Notes: generated by a model from the sequence alone, not told the origin. DNA of 64,000 nucleotides from Ferruginibacter sp. (GCA_014379625.1 JACMLJ010000065.1:1-64000); one strand, 5' to 3'; positions 53,174 through 63,872 are shown, counted from the stretch's first letter. A program made the numbers and translations.

Positions 53174-56100
53174 ATGTTACAGGCCAATAAGGACGCACCA
53201 AAAATACTTTCTGATAACCTCTTCCCGGTAGTGGGGGTTGGCGCATCTGCAGGGGGGTTGGAAGCCTTTAAACTATTGGTGAAAGCCATCCCTGAAAACA
53301 GCGGAACCGCTTATATCCTGGTGCAGCACCTCGACCCCTTCCATGAAAGCATATTAGCGGATATTTTGCAAAGGTTAACCAATATCCCCGTACTGGAAAT
53401 TACCGATAACATTACGGTGGCCCCCGATCATATCTACATTATCCCGTCGAATAAAATTTTAGTAGCAACTGATGGCGTACTTAAATTAGATGTGCGGCCG
53501 CCAAAGCCGGAAAAGAATATGCCGGTTGATATATTTTTCACCTCGCTTGCCGAAGTTCACCAGGAACATGCCATTGGCGTAGTGCTATCCGGAACAGGCA
53601 CTGATGGCACACTGGGCCTGAAGATAATTAAGGAGCATGGCGGAATTACTTTTGCGCAGCAATTGGAATCGGCACACTATGATGGAATGCCGCTCAGCGC
53701 GATCCAGTCAGACAATGTTGATTTTGTGCTCACCCCCGACCAGATCCCGGGAAAACTGCTGGAACTGGGCCGGTCACTGAACATTTTTTTAAAGCCCGGT
53801 AATGAAGTTCAACATGAAAAAGAAAATACCTTTAAACAAATCCTCATACTGCTAAAAGCGGGCAGACCGGTAGATTTTACTTATTACAAACAAAGCGCTG
53901 TCCGCCGCTGCATATTGCGCCGGATGATCATTAATAAGATAGAGAACCTGGGGGACTATTCCAGGTTCCTGGAAGATCATATAACTGAGCAGGAAATTCT
54001 TTACAGTGACCTGTTCTTTCCCCTCACGTCATTTTTCAGGGACAGTGAAATTTTCGATAATTTATGTGAAACCGTTTTTCCAGACCTGGTAAAAAACAAA
54101 TCATTGGCAGAGCCGTTAAGGATCTGGATAGCTGGTTGTTCTACCGGTGAAGAAGCTTATTCAGTGGCAATCTGCATAAGTGAATTTTTAGCAAATAATG
54201 ACCAGTCCGTAAAAATTCAGCTATTCGCAACAGATATTTCGGAAAAAGCGATCACAAAAGCGCGCAGCGGCAATTACATGCCGGCCGAACTGGAAAATGT
54301 TTCAGCAAACCGGCTGCATGAATTTTTTGATAAAACGAACGGGCACTACCAGGTGAAAAAACCAATAAGGGATATGTGCGTTTTTGCAACGCATAATTTT
54401 TTAAAAGATCCGCCTTTTGCACGAATGGACCTGATCAGTTGCCGCAATGTACTTATTTACATGGATCACTATTTACAGAAAAAGGCGCTGGCTACCTTTC
54501 ATTATGCATTAAACAATACCGCTTTTTTGCAGTTGGGCAAATCAGAAACTACGGATCAGTCACCTGAATTGTTTACTGCAGTAAACAATGCAGGTAAACT
54601 ATATTTCCGCAATGAAGTACCGAGGAGATTTATGCCTGCCACAACCGAACAAACAGAAAAGGCACTGAATAGAAGCGTCACCAGAACAGCAAAAAAAGAG
54701 GTTAAAAAAGACGACTTTCAAAAAATTACTGATGAAATTTTATTGTCGGGATATACCCCGGCGGGGGTGGTGGTGAACCAACTGTTCGACATCGTACAAT
54801 TTCGCGGATCAACCGGCCCCTACCTTGAACAACGCCCGGGTGCGCCCGGTATCAACGTTATAAAACTTGCACGGGATGGCCTGGCTTTTGAATTGCGCAA
54901 CCTGCTGTATAAAGTAAAAGCATTGATGAAACCACTCAGTAAAGAAGATATCCCTGTTGAAAATGGCGAGCGGTTAGTTAGCATCGAAGTGATCCCATTA
55001 TTGGATACAATTGAAATCCATTTTTTAATACTTTTTAAGAACAGTGAGGGTACCCGCCCTGTACCCAACACTACAGTTGATATTAAGGCGGGCGGGCTGA
55101 ACAAAACCCCCGGCTACCTTCACCTGCAACAATTAGAAAAAGAACTCAGCCAGGTACGTGAAGATATGCGGCGTATTACCGAAGAGCAGGAGGCAGCCAA
55201 CGAAGAATTGCAAAGCGCCAATGAAGAATTACTTTCAGGCAGCGAGGAATTACAGAGCGTCAATGAAGAGTTAGAAACCTCTAAGGAAGAAATACAAAGC
55301 ACTTTTGAAGAATTAATTATCGTTAACCGCGAACTGTATGAACGCAACCAACAATATAACGATGAACGGCAGTATTCCCAGGCAATAGTAAAAACGATCC
55401 GCCAGCCATTATTAGTGCTTACCAAAGAGTTAAGCGTGAAGAGCACCAATAGCGCATTTTATAAAACTTTTAAAGTGACGGAACCCGAAACAGAAGGTAA
55501 ATTATTAAATCAATTAGGTGAGCGGCAATGGGATATACCGGCACTAACCGGTAAACTAAAAAATATCCTGAATCACCAAAGCTTTGAAGATTTTGAAGTA
55601 AGCTTAACCTTTCCAGTTATCGGGGAAAAAACAATGTCGTTGAATGCCAGCCAGATGTTTAACGAGAATAGCAGCGAACAATTGATATTGCTGGCAATAG
55701 AAGATATTACCGAAAAAAAAGCGCTTGCTAAAAAAGAACAGGAATTTGCCAGGATACTCTTAAATGAGCGCCGGGTACTGCACGATTTCTTTATGCAAAC
55801 ACCTGCCTTTCTTTGCATTTTAAGGGGGCCCCAACATATTTTTGAAATGGCCAACCCGCTCTACATGGAGTTAACAGGTAACCGCAACATTCTTGGCAAA
55901 CCTTTTAGTGAAGCGCTTCCTGAATTAAAAGAACAGGGATTTGCTGAACTGTTGGATAAGGTTTACGAGACAGGCGAATCTTTTACCGGGAAAGAAATGC
56001 AAATAAGTATTGATCGCGGGAAAGGAACGCTGGAACCTGTTTATCTTAATTTTAATTATAAAGCGCTTATTAACAGCAATGATGAAGTGGAGGGGATTTT

Positions 56101-57724
56101 ATTTTTCGCCTACGATGTATCTGAACAGATCTTTGCGCGGCGGCAGGTTGAGGCAAATGCTGCTTTGCTGCAAAACATGTACATGAATGCACCGGCTTTT
56201 ATTTGCACATTAAGCGGGCCGGAACTGATTTATGAGTTGGTTAACCCTGCTTACCAGCAGTTGTTCGGCAGGCGGGTATTATTAGGCAAGCCACTTACGG
56301 AGACTGTACCGGAGTTGAAAGACCAGCGCTACAAAAAAATGCTGGACAAAGTTTACTACACAGGGGAAATATTCGTGAATAAGGAATTTCCCTGTATGCT
56401 CGCACGTGATGAAAATTCGGTGCCCGAACTCAGGTATTTCAATTTCACCTACCAGCCCATGTATGATGATAAGGAAAACATACATGGTATATTGGTTTTT
56501 GGATACGAGGTAACGGAGGAAATCCGGGGCAGAAAATTACAGGCGGAAAATGCGGCGGAACGGATCGCGGTACTGGAAGCGATTCCGCAGTGCGGATGGA
56601 CGGCCCACGAAAATGGCGGTTTCAATTATGTAAATAAATTTTTCGTTGATTATACAGGGATGACTGAACGGGAGATACAATTGTGGGACTGGATAAAAGT
56701 GGTGCACAATGACCAGGCGGATGAAACCCTTAAAAAGTATAAACAATTAATACAAAAAAGAAATGATTTTGATCTTGAATTTCTGATGAAAAGAAATCTT
56801 GATGATTCTTACCGGTGGCATTTGCTCAGGGCGCTGGCGATAAGGGACCACCAGTCGGGAATGATCATATCCTGGGTAGGTACCATTACCGATATTCACG
56901 ACCAGACATTATTTGCGGAAGTACTGGAAAAGCAGGTTGCCGAAAGAACAAAATCGCTTAAGATATCCAATGCCGAATTGGAACATTCCAATAAAAACCT
57001 GGAGCAGTTTGCCTACATTGCCTCGCATGATTTGCAGGAACCACTTCGCAAAATTCAGATATTTTCTTCGATGCTGAACGACCACTTTGCCGACATCCCC
57101 GAAAAGGCAAAAGAACTGATCAACAAAATCAATTCCTCCTCAGAAAGAATGACGGTGCTTATAAAAGATGTACTCAATTTCTCCAAGTTAACTATGTCTG
57201 AATTTACACTTGAAAAAACTGATTTGAATGAGATACTAAATGCCGTGGTAAGCGAATTTGATTTATTGATCAGTCAAAAAAATGTCGTTATACATACAGA
57301 TAAGTTGCCCGTAATTGAAGCCGTTCCATTGCAGATGAAGCAACTTTTTTATAACCTGGTCAGTAATTCGATAAAATTTTCCGCACCCGGCAGAAACCCT
57401 GTTATCACGATATCCTGCCGGGCGCTTCCGCCGGTGGAAGTAAAAAAACATGCACAACTACACCCGGAACTTGCTTATTGTGAGCTTATTTTGGAGGATA
57501 ATGGTATTGGCTTTGATCAGCAATTTGCCGAAAAAATATTTTTAATTTTCCAGCGGTTACATAGCAGGCATTTATACGCGGGCACAGGCATAGGGCTTGC
57601 GCTATGCAACAATATTGTTATCAACCACCAGGGAGCAATATACGCAGAAGCTATAGAAAACAAAGGGGCTGCCTTTCATATTTTACTACCCCTTCAACAA
57701 TCTAAAATAGCCTTTATCTCCTGA
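53174..57724 (+). CDS. CheB-CheR-PAS-histidine kinase fusion protein
   Basis: 1516 residues. CheB methylesterase (about 17-205: GVGASAGGLEAF with the catalytic Ser, VQHLDP with the His, GTGTDGTLGL with the Asp). CheR methyltransferase (about 215-470: WIAGCSTGEEAYSVAI, SAM site, and RNVLIYMD). A coiled coil (about 650-725, repeated NEELQSANEELLSG heptads), at least three PAS domains (about 730-1255), and a kinase with DHp His in YIASHDLQEPLRKIQ (about 1285), N box NLVSNSIKFS and G boxes EDNGIGFD and GTGIGLALC. No chemoreceptor, CheA or flagellar genes are near, so it may modify and sense something other than classical chemotaxis. No partner regulator is adjacent. Confidence 0.93.
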   Translation: MLQANKDAPKILSDNLFPVVGVGASAGGLEAFKLLVKAIPENSGTAYILVQHLDPFHESILADILQRLTNIPVLEITDNITVAPDHIYIIPSNKILVATDGVLKLDVRPPKPEKNMPVDIFFTSLAEVHQEHAIGVVLSGTGTDGTLGLKIIKEHGGITFAQQLESAHYDGMPLSAIQSDNVDFVLTPDQIPGKLLELGRSLNIFLKPGNEVQHEKENTFKQILILLKAGRPVDFTYYKQSAVRRCILRRMIINKIENLGDYSRFLEDHITEQEILYSDLFFPLTSFFRDSEIFDNLCETVFPDLVKNKSLAEPLRIWIAGCSTGEEAYSVAICISEFLANNDQSVKIQLFATDISEKAITKARSGNYMPAELENVSANRLHEFFDKTNGHYQVKKPIRDMCVFATHNFLKDPPFARMDLISCRNVLIYMDHYLQKKALATFHYALNNTAFLQLGKSETTDQSPELFTAVNNAGKLYFRNEVPRRFMPATTEQTEKALNRSVTRTAKKEVKKDDFQKITDEILLSGYTPAGVVVNQLFDIVQFRGSTGPYLEQRPGAPGINVIKLARDGLAFELRNLLYKVKALMKPLSKEDIPVENGERLVSIEVIPLLDTIEIHFLILFKNSEGTRPVPNTTVDIKAGGLNKTPGYLHLQQLEKELSQVREDMRRITEEQEAANEELQSANEELLSGSEELQSVNEELETSKEEIQSTFEELIIVNRELYERNQQYNDERQYSQAIVKTIRQPLLVLTKELSVKSTNSAFYKTFKVTEPETEGKLLNQLGERQWDIPALTGKLKNILNHQSFEDFEVSLTFPVIGEKTMSLNASQMFNENSSEQLILLAIEDITEKKALAKKEQEFARILLNERRVLHDFFMQTPAFLCILRGPQHIFEMANPLYMELTGNRNILGKPFSEALPELKEQGFAELLDKVYETGESFTGKEMQISIDRGKGTLEPVYLNFNYKALINSNDEVEGILFFAYDVSEQIFARRQVEANAALLQNMYMNAPAFICTLSGPELIYELVNPAYQQLFGRRVLLGKPLTETVPELKDQRYKKMLDKVYYTGEIFVNKEFPCMLARDENSVPELRYFNFTYQPMYDDKENIHGILVFGYEVTEEIRGRKLQAENAAERIAVLEAIPQCGWTAHENGGFNYVNKFFVDYTGMTEREIQLWDWIKVVHNDQADETLKKYKQLIQKRNDFDLEFLMKRNLDDSYRWHLLRALAIRDHQSGMIISWVGTITDIHDQTLFAEVLEKQVAERTKSLKISNAELEHSNKNLEQFAYIASHDLQEPLRKIQIFSSMLNDHFADIPEKAKELINKINSSSERMTVLIKDVLNFSKLTMSEFTLEKTDLNEILNAVVSEFDLLISQKNVVIHTDKLPVIEAVPLQMKQLFYNLVSNSIKFSAPGRNPVITISCRALPPVEVKKHAQLHPELAYCELILEDNGIGFDQQFAEKIFLIFQRLHSRHLYAGTGIGLALCNNIVINHQGAIYAEAIENKGAAFHILLPLQQSKIAFIS

Positions 57725-57962
57725 AAGCAATGGCTTTTTAGTTAAGGATTTAACGGCTGTTATTAAAGCGGTGGTAAAATTGATCATTAGAATTACCGCT
57801 TCAGCCGAAATATTTTCCGACTAGGCCCAACAAAGAAAATATAAGGTTTTATCACCGATCAGAGGGTGGAGTGCAATTGGATCAAATTGTTATAATGCAG
57901 GAAGAAAGACCGGTATCGGGAATTTATTAAAGGTTGCGCATGTTTTGGCTGATACAACCCCA

Positions 57963-59048
57963 TCAATGATTTTTGGTGGGCTGCAAAAGTGTATCTAATG
58001 GTAGCTCTTCAATTCCCTGGTGTTTACTTTGCTGATGGGGCAGGTGATACTGTTCGTAAAATTGTTTTTTATAATCCCTGTACTTACTTACCGCACCCAG
58101 CCAGCTCATTAATTTTATGTAATACCATGCCAGGTCTACCTGGTGTGGCTTAAAACCGCTTCTTGCACTTTTTGGAAACAAATGGTGGTTGTTATGCCAT
58201 TCGCCGGCAACAAAACCGGGCCATAATTGATTAACCGAATTGTCTTTGTGATTGTAATCAACGCCATCCCTTTGTTTATCAGTTCCTTTACCATGGCCTT
58301 CATAATTAAAAGTGCGTACCCCGACAGCCCAAAAGGCCGCCGCCCCAAATAAGCTGCAGGCCAGTGCATGCCCACCCAACAGGTAAAAAGCAAGGTACCA
58401 GAAAGACCAGTTCAATATCCAGGCCCGAACGGCCCGGTATGGATTAACATAAGAGCCCCAGCGCTGGTATTGCGCGTATGTATTGGCCTTCACGCCCGTA
58501 TGCTTCATCAGCATCTTTACCCGGTTATAATCACTTTCACTTAAGTTTTTGGCAATCGGCTGGTGATTCACATCCGCTAAAAAACAATATAAAAAACCGG
58601 CATATGCATTATAAGGATCACCCGGCTGGTCAGATTTAGCATGATGTACATGGTGGGAGATAACATATATCTCTTCAGGAATAGCACTTATCGTAAGATT
58701 TTGTGTAAAGAAACGCCAAAACTTATTACGGAATTTATAGGCCCCGTGCGTGCAGTAACGGTGGTGCCAGATGGTGCCATGCGTGCCCATGATGATCATA
58801 CTGTAGATAAAGGCTGCCAGCAGGGTCCATATACTGAGAAAGTTAACTATAAACACCACAAAAAAAGGTACCAGGCAAATCACCCTTAGCCAGCTAAAAA
58901 ATGGCAACCAGTTTTTGCGTGATTTAAATATATTCAATCTTGAAAAAAACTCTCCGAAAATTTGATTCACTGAAGGCTTAATCAAATTTCCCTGGTCATC
59001 CTTCCACCCGTATGAAGGTACCTGTAACACATTATCCAAAAATGCCAT
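57963..59048 (-). CDS. Fatty acid desaturase (acyl-lipid or acyl-CoA type)
   Basis: 361 residues, four membrane helices, and three di-iron histidine boxes: HRYCTH (about 97), HHVHH (about 132) and HNNHH (about 284). It introduces a double bond in a fatty acyl chain, probably Delta-9, using an external electron donor. Bacteroidota use such enzymes to adjust membrane fluidity at low temperature. It stands alone on the minus strand. Substrate and position are inferred from the family. Confidence 0.9.
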   Translation of the reverse strand: MAFLDNVLQVPSYGWKDDQGNLIKPSVNQIFGEFFSRLNIFKSRKNWLPFFSWLRVICLVPFFVVFIVNFLSIWTLLAAFIYSMIIMGTHGTIWHHRYCTHGAYKFRNKFWRFFTQNLTISAIPEEIYVISHHVHHAKSDQPGDPYNAYAGFLYCFLADVNHQPIAKNLSESDYNRVKMLMKHTGVKANTYAQYQRWGSYVNPYRAVRAWILNWSFWYLAFYLLGGHALACSLFGAAAFWAVGVRTFNYEGHGKGTDKQRDGVDYNHKDNSVNQLWPGFVAGEWHNNHHLFPKSARSGFKPHQVDLAWYYIKLMSWLGAVSKYRDYKKQFYEQYHLPHQQSKHQGIEELPLDTLLQPTKNH

Positions 59049-59474
59049 AAATATATTATTTTATATAAAAAATTTAATAAGTATGCCCCTAAGTTAACCT
59101 TTAAAGTATATAAGAAAGTGAAACCAATACTTAACCTGTCAACCCTGGATCATTTTAACTTTTATAAAAAATATAATTTTAAGACCTAATATAGCTGATT
59201 AATCCCGGTAAACATGCAAAACTGTAAATAATATAACTTATTTCCAAAATTGTGTAATAATTGTCCGGGCCGTACCGCAATTTTCATATAAAAAGACAGT
59301 TCTTGTCGCCCAACCTTATTCCCGCTTTAGGCGCCAGTATGTTAAAAACTTACAAACAAGTTTTCCCTTTTGGGCAGATGATTACTAATGGAATAGGGCA
59401 TTTCTTACATTAGCACATTAACAAATTAGCTCATTAGCACATTTGAAAGTATTGATGGGTAAGTTGCCGGTTAA
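59049..59474. other. Intergenic stretch
   Basis: About 430 bases. At 59406-59445 there is a low-complexity run of CATTAGCACATTA units, similar in style to the short repeats of the sugar region. No gene seen. Confidence 0.45.
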
Positions 59475-59702
59475 TCAGGTGATTTTCTTTGGAGGTAAGG
59501 CAAAAGCGAGTGCATCATGTTCAAAGTGTCCGTTATGTGAACCATCACAAAATGGCTTATTTTTAGACAGGCCGCAACGGCAAATACCCAATACTACTCT
59601 TCCACCTAAATCATATTGATTTCCCGTTCTGTCAACGATTTCAAAATCACCTTCAATTTTAAGCGATCCATTACTGTTTACGGTAATTTTTGTAGTTGCC
59701 AT
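59475..59702 (-). CDS. CDGSH iron-sulfur domain protein
   Basis: MATTKITVNSNGSLKIEGDF at 59702 is the better start; the first 16 residues in the track look non-coding. The 75-residue protein carries the CDGSH motif CRCGLSKNKPFCDGSH (about 41-56), which binds a [2Fe-2S] cluster through three Cys and one His. The role is probably electron or cluster transfer in the cytoplasm. It stands alone. Confidence 0.9.
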   Translation of the reverse strand: MATTKITVNSNGSLKIEGDFEIVDRTGNQYDLGGRVVLGICRCGLSKNKPFCDGSHNGHFEHDALAFALPPKKIT

Positions 59703-60325
59703 TTGTATCTGTTTCTCCAAAAATATGCAATTAAATTTCAACGGCAGCAATTGCTGCTCCTTTGGTTAAATAAAAATTGTCAATGGTGACCAGAAATCTA
59801 TCGTGTGGGCAAAATACCTTGCAAGCATACCAAATTGCGCTTATCATTTGCCAGCCACAATCGCCAGTAAGTATCACAACTTCCAAAGATAGGGGCCCCG
59901 TAAACTAAAATAGCTAACAGTTAAAAAAGTGGAGTTGCAGCATTGTAATCTTTTAGTAAAATTAATTACCAGAATTTGGTACTTTTGCAATGAAATCAAT
60001 ATAAAAGCTACTTTTGCAAAAGCGATTGCTCAATGCTATTAACTTCAGAAAGGAAACATTGGTGGCTTATCCAAAATTCTTAGCCAGGTTGAAAGATATT
60101 TTGTCATCTCTCCATCCGTTGCAATGATACTAAAGATCAAAAGGTTAATTTGAAAAAATAATTATTAATTTTCAATGTGTACATACACGTGGGAATAAAA
60201 ATATTCCGGAACAATTAAGTTATAGTGGATAAAATCTTAGCGTTGCATACTGGTAAAATCCCGATTGGATATATATCCTGTGGAGCAGTTAGTTTTGGTT
60301 TAACATTGCATGCAAATCTTTTTTT
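59703..60325. other. Intergenic stretch
   Basis: About 620 bases between divergent genes. I see no gene, repeat or strong promoter. Confidence 0.4.
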
Positions 60326-60757
60326 ATGAAACAAAAATTGAACTGCATTTTGCTGATCGATGATGACGAGGCTACTAATTTTTTAAGCAATATCATTATT
60401 GAAGAATCAGGGTGTGCACTTGATATAAAAACCAGGCAAACCGCAAAAGCCGCGCTGAAATACATTACAGACAGTTCGCAGCCGGGCTGCAAATCTGGTT
60501 ACTTCCCATATCCCGAACTGATTTTCCTCGACATCAATATGCCTGCAATGGATGGATGGGAATTCCTGGAAAAATATAAAGAAATAAAGAATAACCTTCC
60601 GCACATACCCATTATCATAATGCTTTCTACCTCCATTAACCCCGATGACAAACTAAAAGCGATGGGTTTATCCGAAATATCGGATTATTATAATAAGCCC
60701 ATAACATCAGAAATGATCCGGCAAGTCGTTGATAAATATTTCCCCGCCTATGTTTAG
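60326..60757 (+). CDS. Single-domain response regulator
   Basis: 143 residues, a receiver domain only. Acidic pocket LLIDDDEATN (about 9-18), phospho-acceptor Asp in LIFLDINMPAMDGWEF (about 70), a Thr/Ser switch in MLSTSINPDD and Lys in YYNKPIT. With no output domain it would act by protein contact or phosphate relay. Such stand-alone receivers (Rcp1/CheY-like) serve hybrid kinases; the CheB-CheR-kinase fusion 2.6 kb away lacks its own receiver, so it is a possible partner. Confidence 0.88.
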   Translation: MKQKLNCILLIDDDEATNFLSNIIIEESGCALDIKTRQTAKAALKYITDSSQPGCKSGYFPYPELIFLDINMPAMDGWEFLEKYKEIKNNLPHIPIIIMLSTSINPDDKLKAMGLSEISDYYNKPITSEMIRQVVDKYFPAYV

Positions 60758-61170
60758 ATCAATTACAAGTTTAGCCAATACGACAAATTACTGCCGGATG
60801 ATCTACCCTGTATCAGGTATAAAAAATAATAGCAGTATGGTGGTGTTGAATTCTTGTTCCGGAGAATCAAAATGTTGGCAGGCTAACGAGGCCAGTGTGC
60901 CGGATCGCATTATAACTTCTAAAAAATACTGAAGGCAGATTTATTATAACCCTGGTCAAAAATCTTCCAGCGTTATATTAACCGTAAAGTGACGCTTTGA
61001 TTTGTGAATAGTGAATAGTCAATGAAGAAATATAGAATTGTCACAATGGACAATTTACGCTTAACTTAAGCCCGGTACATCAAACGATACAAGCAACCCA
61101 CTTTAATTATCAAAAAACTGGCATTTATATTGGTTTGTTGCAATGAACAATTGTACAAAAAAATATAAAT
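60758..61170. other. Intergenic stretch
   Basis: About 410 bases. The ORF at 60729-60932 overlaps the response regulator end and has no protein features. Near 61002-61025 is a short GTGAATAGTGAATAG repeat. A TATTGGTTTGTTG segment sits 40 bases before the next gene. Confidence 0.4.
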
Positions 61171-62493
61171 ATGAAAAGTACCATCCCCCTCATTTTTAGT
61201 AGTGTATACTTATTGGTTAACCTTTCGGTTTGGGCGGGTACAGACAAACCCCGCAATACTTTACCTGGCACCCGGACTGTTAATGATAGCTTGCCTGCAC
61301 CTTATGAAACCAAATCAGTCAAAAATTTCAGTAAGGTTATTGGATGGGCAGATGGTAAGGTGCCTATCGCCCCTAAGGGCTTCACCGTTACAAAATTCGC
61401 TGATGGCCTTCAGCACCCAAGATGGATATATGTAGGCGGCAATGGCGATATTTTCGTAGCAGAATCCAATACCATACTAAAAGGGTTATTAAAATTGGGG
61501 GCGAAAATTTCCCGAAAGATCAAAACACAACATATTGGGGAAAGCGCTAACCGCATTACTATGTTCCGCGATGCGGATAAAAACGGTGTACCGGAGGAGC
61601 GCTATATTTTAAAAGAAAATCTGAATCAGCCATTTGGGATGCTGATAATGAAAAATCACTTTTATGTGGCCAATACGGATGCATTATTACAATTTGACTA
61701 TCAGTCGGGTGATGTAAAATTAAATGGCCACGGAACTTCAGTTGTAAAACTGCCCGCCGGAAAACATAACCGGCATTGGACAAGAAATATTATCGCCAAT
61801 AAAAAAGGGGATAAAATCTATATCGCTGTTGGCTCAGGATCCAATGTTGCAGAAGAGGGGCTCAACAATGAAATAAGAAGGGCAGATATACTGGAAATAA
61901 ATCCTGATGGCACAGGTGAAAGGATTTATGCAGCGGGCCTGCGTAATCCCGTAGGCATGGATTGGGCCCCTGGTACAAATACTTTATGGACGGCCGTAAA
62001 TGAAAGAGATGAATTGGGTAACGAACTGGTTCCGGATTATTTAACGGGTGTAAAAGAAGGGGGTTTTTATGGCTGGCCATTTGCTTATTACGGGCAAAAT
62101 CCTGATCCAAGGATGAAAAAAAATCCAAAACCAGAACTGGTTAGCAAAACAATTGTACCGGACCTTTCGCTTGGGGCGCATACCGCTTCACTGGGTCTGG
62201 TATTTTATAACAAAAAAGCATTCCCATCTAAATACCATAACGGCGCATTCATTACACAACACGGTTCCTGGAACAGGAAAGAATTATCAGGTTACAAAGT
62301 TGTATTTGTTCCATTTAAGAATGGCAGGCCGGCAGGGAAAATGGAAGATTTTTTAACCGGTTTCAAAGTGGACGGTTCTAAAGATAGCGAGGTGCGGGGC
62401 AGGCCGGTAGGGCTGGCAGTATTAGGAGATGGTTCTATACTGGTATCTGATGATGTTAACAATATAATCTGGAGGATCAGCGCTGATAAGTAG
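61171..62493 (+). CDS. PQQ-type sugar dehydrogenase (glucose/sorbosone dehydrogenase family)
   Basis: 440 residues with a signal peptide (IPLIFSSVYLLVNLSVWA). The six-bladed propeller of the GSDH family begins GFTVTKFADGLQHPRWIYVG and carries ADKNGVPEERYILKENLNQP, AAGLRNPVGMDWAPGTNTLW and NERDELGNELVPDYLTGVKE. HGSWNRKELSGYKVVFVPF lies near the end. Members oxidise aldoses or sorbosone with PQQ in the periplasm. No PQQ synthesis gene is present in the window, so the cofactor would come from elsewhere or from outside. Confidence 0.88.
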   Translation: MKSTIPLIFSSVYLLVNLSVWAGTDKPRNTLPGTRTVNDSLPAPYETKSVKNFSKVIGWADGKVPIAPKGFTVTKFADGLQHPRWIYVGGNGDIFVAESNTILKGLLKLGAKISRKIKTQHIGESANRITMFRDADKNGVPEERYILKENLNQPFGMLIMKNHFYVANTDALLQFDYQSGDVKLNGHGTSVVKLPAGKHNRHWTRNIIANKKGDKIYIAVGSGSNVAEEGLNNEIRRADILEINPDGTGERIYAAGLRNPVGMDWAPGTNTLWTAVNERDELGNELVPDYLTGVKEGGFYGWPFAYYGQNPDPRMKKNPKPELVSKTIVPDLSLGAHTASLGLVFYNKKAFPSKYHNGAFITQHGSWNRKELSGYKVVFVPFKNGRPAGKMEDFLTGFKVDGSKDSEVRGRPVGLAVLGDGSILVSDDVNNIIWRISADK

Positions 62494-62620
62494 GGGATTT
62501 GCCCCGGGGTTGTGACAGCCATGCAGGTAAAGTATTTAAATTGACATTTAATTTCACGGTAACATGCTTCTGTTTCAAATGATGTACTTTCATTATAATT
62601 TACCCTTTTAATATTACATC

Positions 62621-63508
62621 ATGTTTGAATCAGCGATTGAAAAAATTTCCGGCTTTACAAGGCCACTTCATACTATTTCACGAACCTACGGAGGATTAGT
62701 TATTCCGGGATCCTCGACTTTCTTTTTTGTAAATGATAAAGGGGTGGCCATTACCTGTAAGCATGTAGCCAGTTTAATACCTGCTGCCGACGACATTAAT
62801 GCCGCTTACCTTAAGTTTAAAAGGGAAAGGGATAAACTTGCAAATGATAGCAGGTACCATAAACTTTTAAAGGGGTTGGAAACAAAATATAAATATGATA
62901 AAGAAACAACCGTTCAGTTAAAAAATAATTTTTTGAATTGTTTTGACAAACTGGAACAAATAACCTGTCATGTACATCCAACGTTAGACCTGGCGATCAT
63001 TGAATTCAAAGGCTTTGAAAAAATACTATACAACGGGCATGCAAGCTTTATAAAGAACAGCAGTAATATCAGGCAGGGTAAATATTTATGCAGGATCGGC
63101 TTCCCTTTTCCTGAATTTAATAATTTTAAACATAACCCTGCGTCAGACGATATTGAATGGACCAATACCGGAAATCCCAATTCACCCACCTTCCCTATTG
63201 ACGGGATCATTACCCGTTTTACCGGAGATGCAACAGAAGGAATTACCGGGATAGAAATGAGTACCCCGGGGTTAAAAGGCCAAAGTGGCGGTCCGCTATT
63301 TGATACGGATGGAAAAATTTACGGGATGCAGTTTGCCACCAACCATTTGCATTTAGGTTTCGACCTGCAGGACAAGGAAATAATGAACGGCGGTAAAAAA
63401 ACAAAAGTATCCAACTACCCGTTTTTACATGTAGGCATAGCAATACATGCAGATAAAATAAAAACATTCCTCCGCCAGCATGCAATTGACTTTACAGAAT
63501 CGGATTAA
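62621..63508 (+). CDS. Trypsin-like serine protease without signal peptide
   Basis: 295 residues. The chymotrypsin-fold triad can be read as AITCKHVA (His, about 45), LDLAIIEFKG (Asp, about 122) and GLKGQSGGPLFD (Ser, about 220). The strand after the serine, GKIYGMQFATNHLHLGF, fits. There is no signal peptide, PDZ domain or membrane helix, so it may act in the cytoplasm or be exported by another route. I cannot name the substrate. A 60-codon gene follows. Confidence 0.8.
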   Translation: MFESAIEKISGFTRPLHTISRTYGGLVIPGSSTFFFVNDKGVAITCKHVASLIPAADDINAAYLKFKRERDKLANDSRYHKLLKGLETKYKYDKETTVQLKNNFLNCFDKLEQITCHVHPTLDLAIIEFKGFEKILYNGHASFIKNSSNIRQGKYLCRIGFPFPEFNNFKHNPASDDIEWTNTGNPNSPTFPIDGIITRFTGDATEGITGIEMSTPGLKGQSGGPLFDTDGKIYGMQFATNHLHLGFDLQDKEIMNGGKKTKVSNYPFLHVGIAIHADKIKTFLRQHAIDFTESD

Positions 63509-63689
63509 GGCAGATTTTAAAGTATTCATCTTTTAAAAAATTGCGTAAACCTTAAACCTGGATAGCAACCTTACTGTTTTGGTAAGCGAACGATTTGTAA
63601 TAGCTATTGAATTTGAGGTTCACCGGGTTAGTTTACAAATTGCTTACAAGAATTTTTATTCGTTAATTTTGTCAATAAAAAATTACTAT

Positions 63690-63872
63690 ATGGAACATAA
63701 AAATAAATTGGCGGCACTCAACAAAGAAGCCCTTGAAAAGCTGGAGGAATATATGAAAGAGAAAGGCAGCGTTGAGCAAAATGACAAGATAGACAGCGCA
63801 AAGAATGAATGGCAGGTGGCGTACAATAAATTAATGGAAACATTGCTGGTGCTGGAAAAACTGGAAATATAA
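63690..63872 (+). CDS. Hypothetical 60-residue helical protein
   Basis: The track begins at 63579, but the first 37 residues look like random translation; MEHKNKLAALNKEALEKLEE at 63690 is a natural start. The product is charged and wholly helical (YMKEKGSVEQNDKIDSAKNE, then KLMETLLVLEKLEI), a likely coiled coil. I do not recognise it. It lies 181 bases downstream of the protease gene. Confidence 0.5.
   Translation: MEHKNKLAALNKEALEKLEEYMKEKGSVEQNDKIDSAKNEWQVAYNKLMETLLVLEKLEI

Noticed and set aside
60729-60932. 67-codon ORF after the response regulator
   Set aside because: It overlaps the response regulator end in another frame and has no recognisable features.
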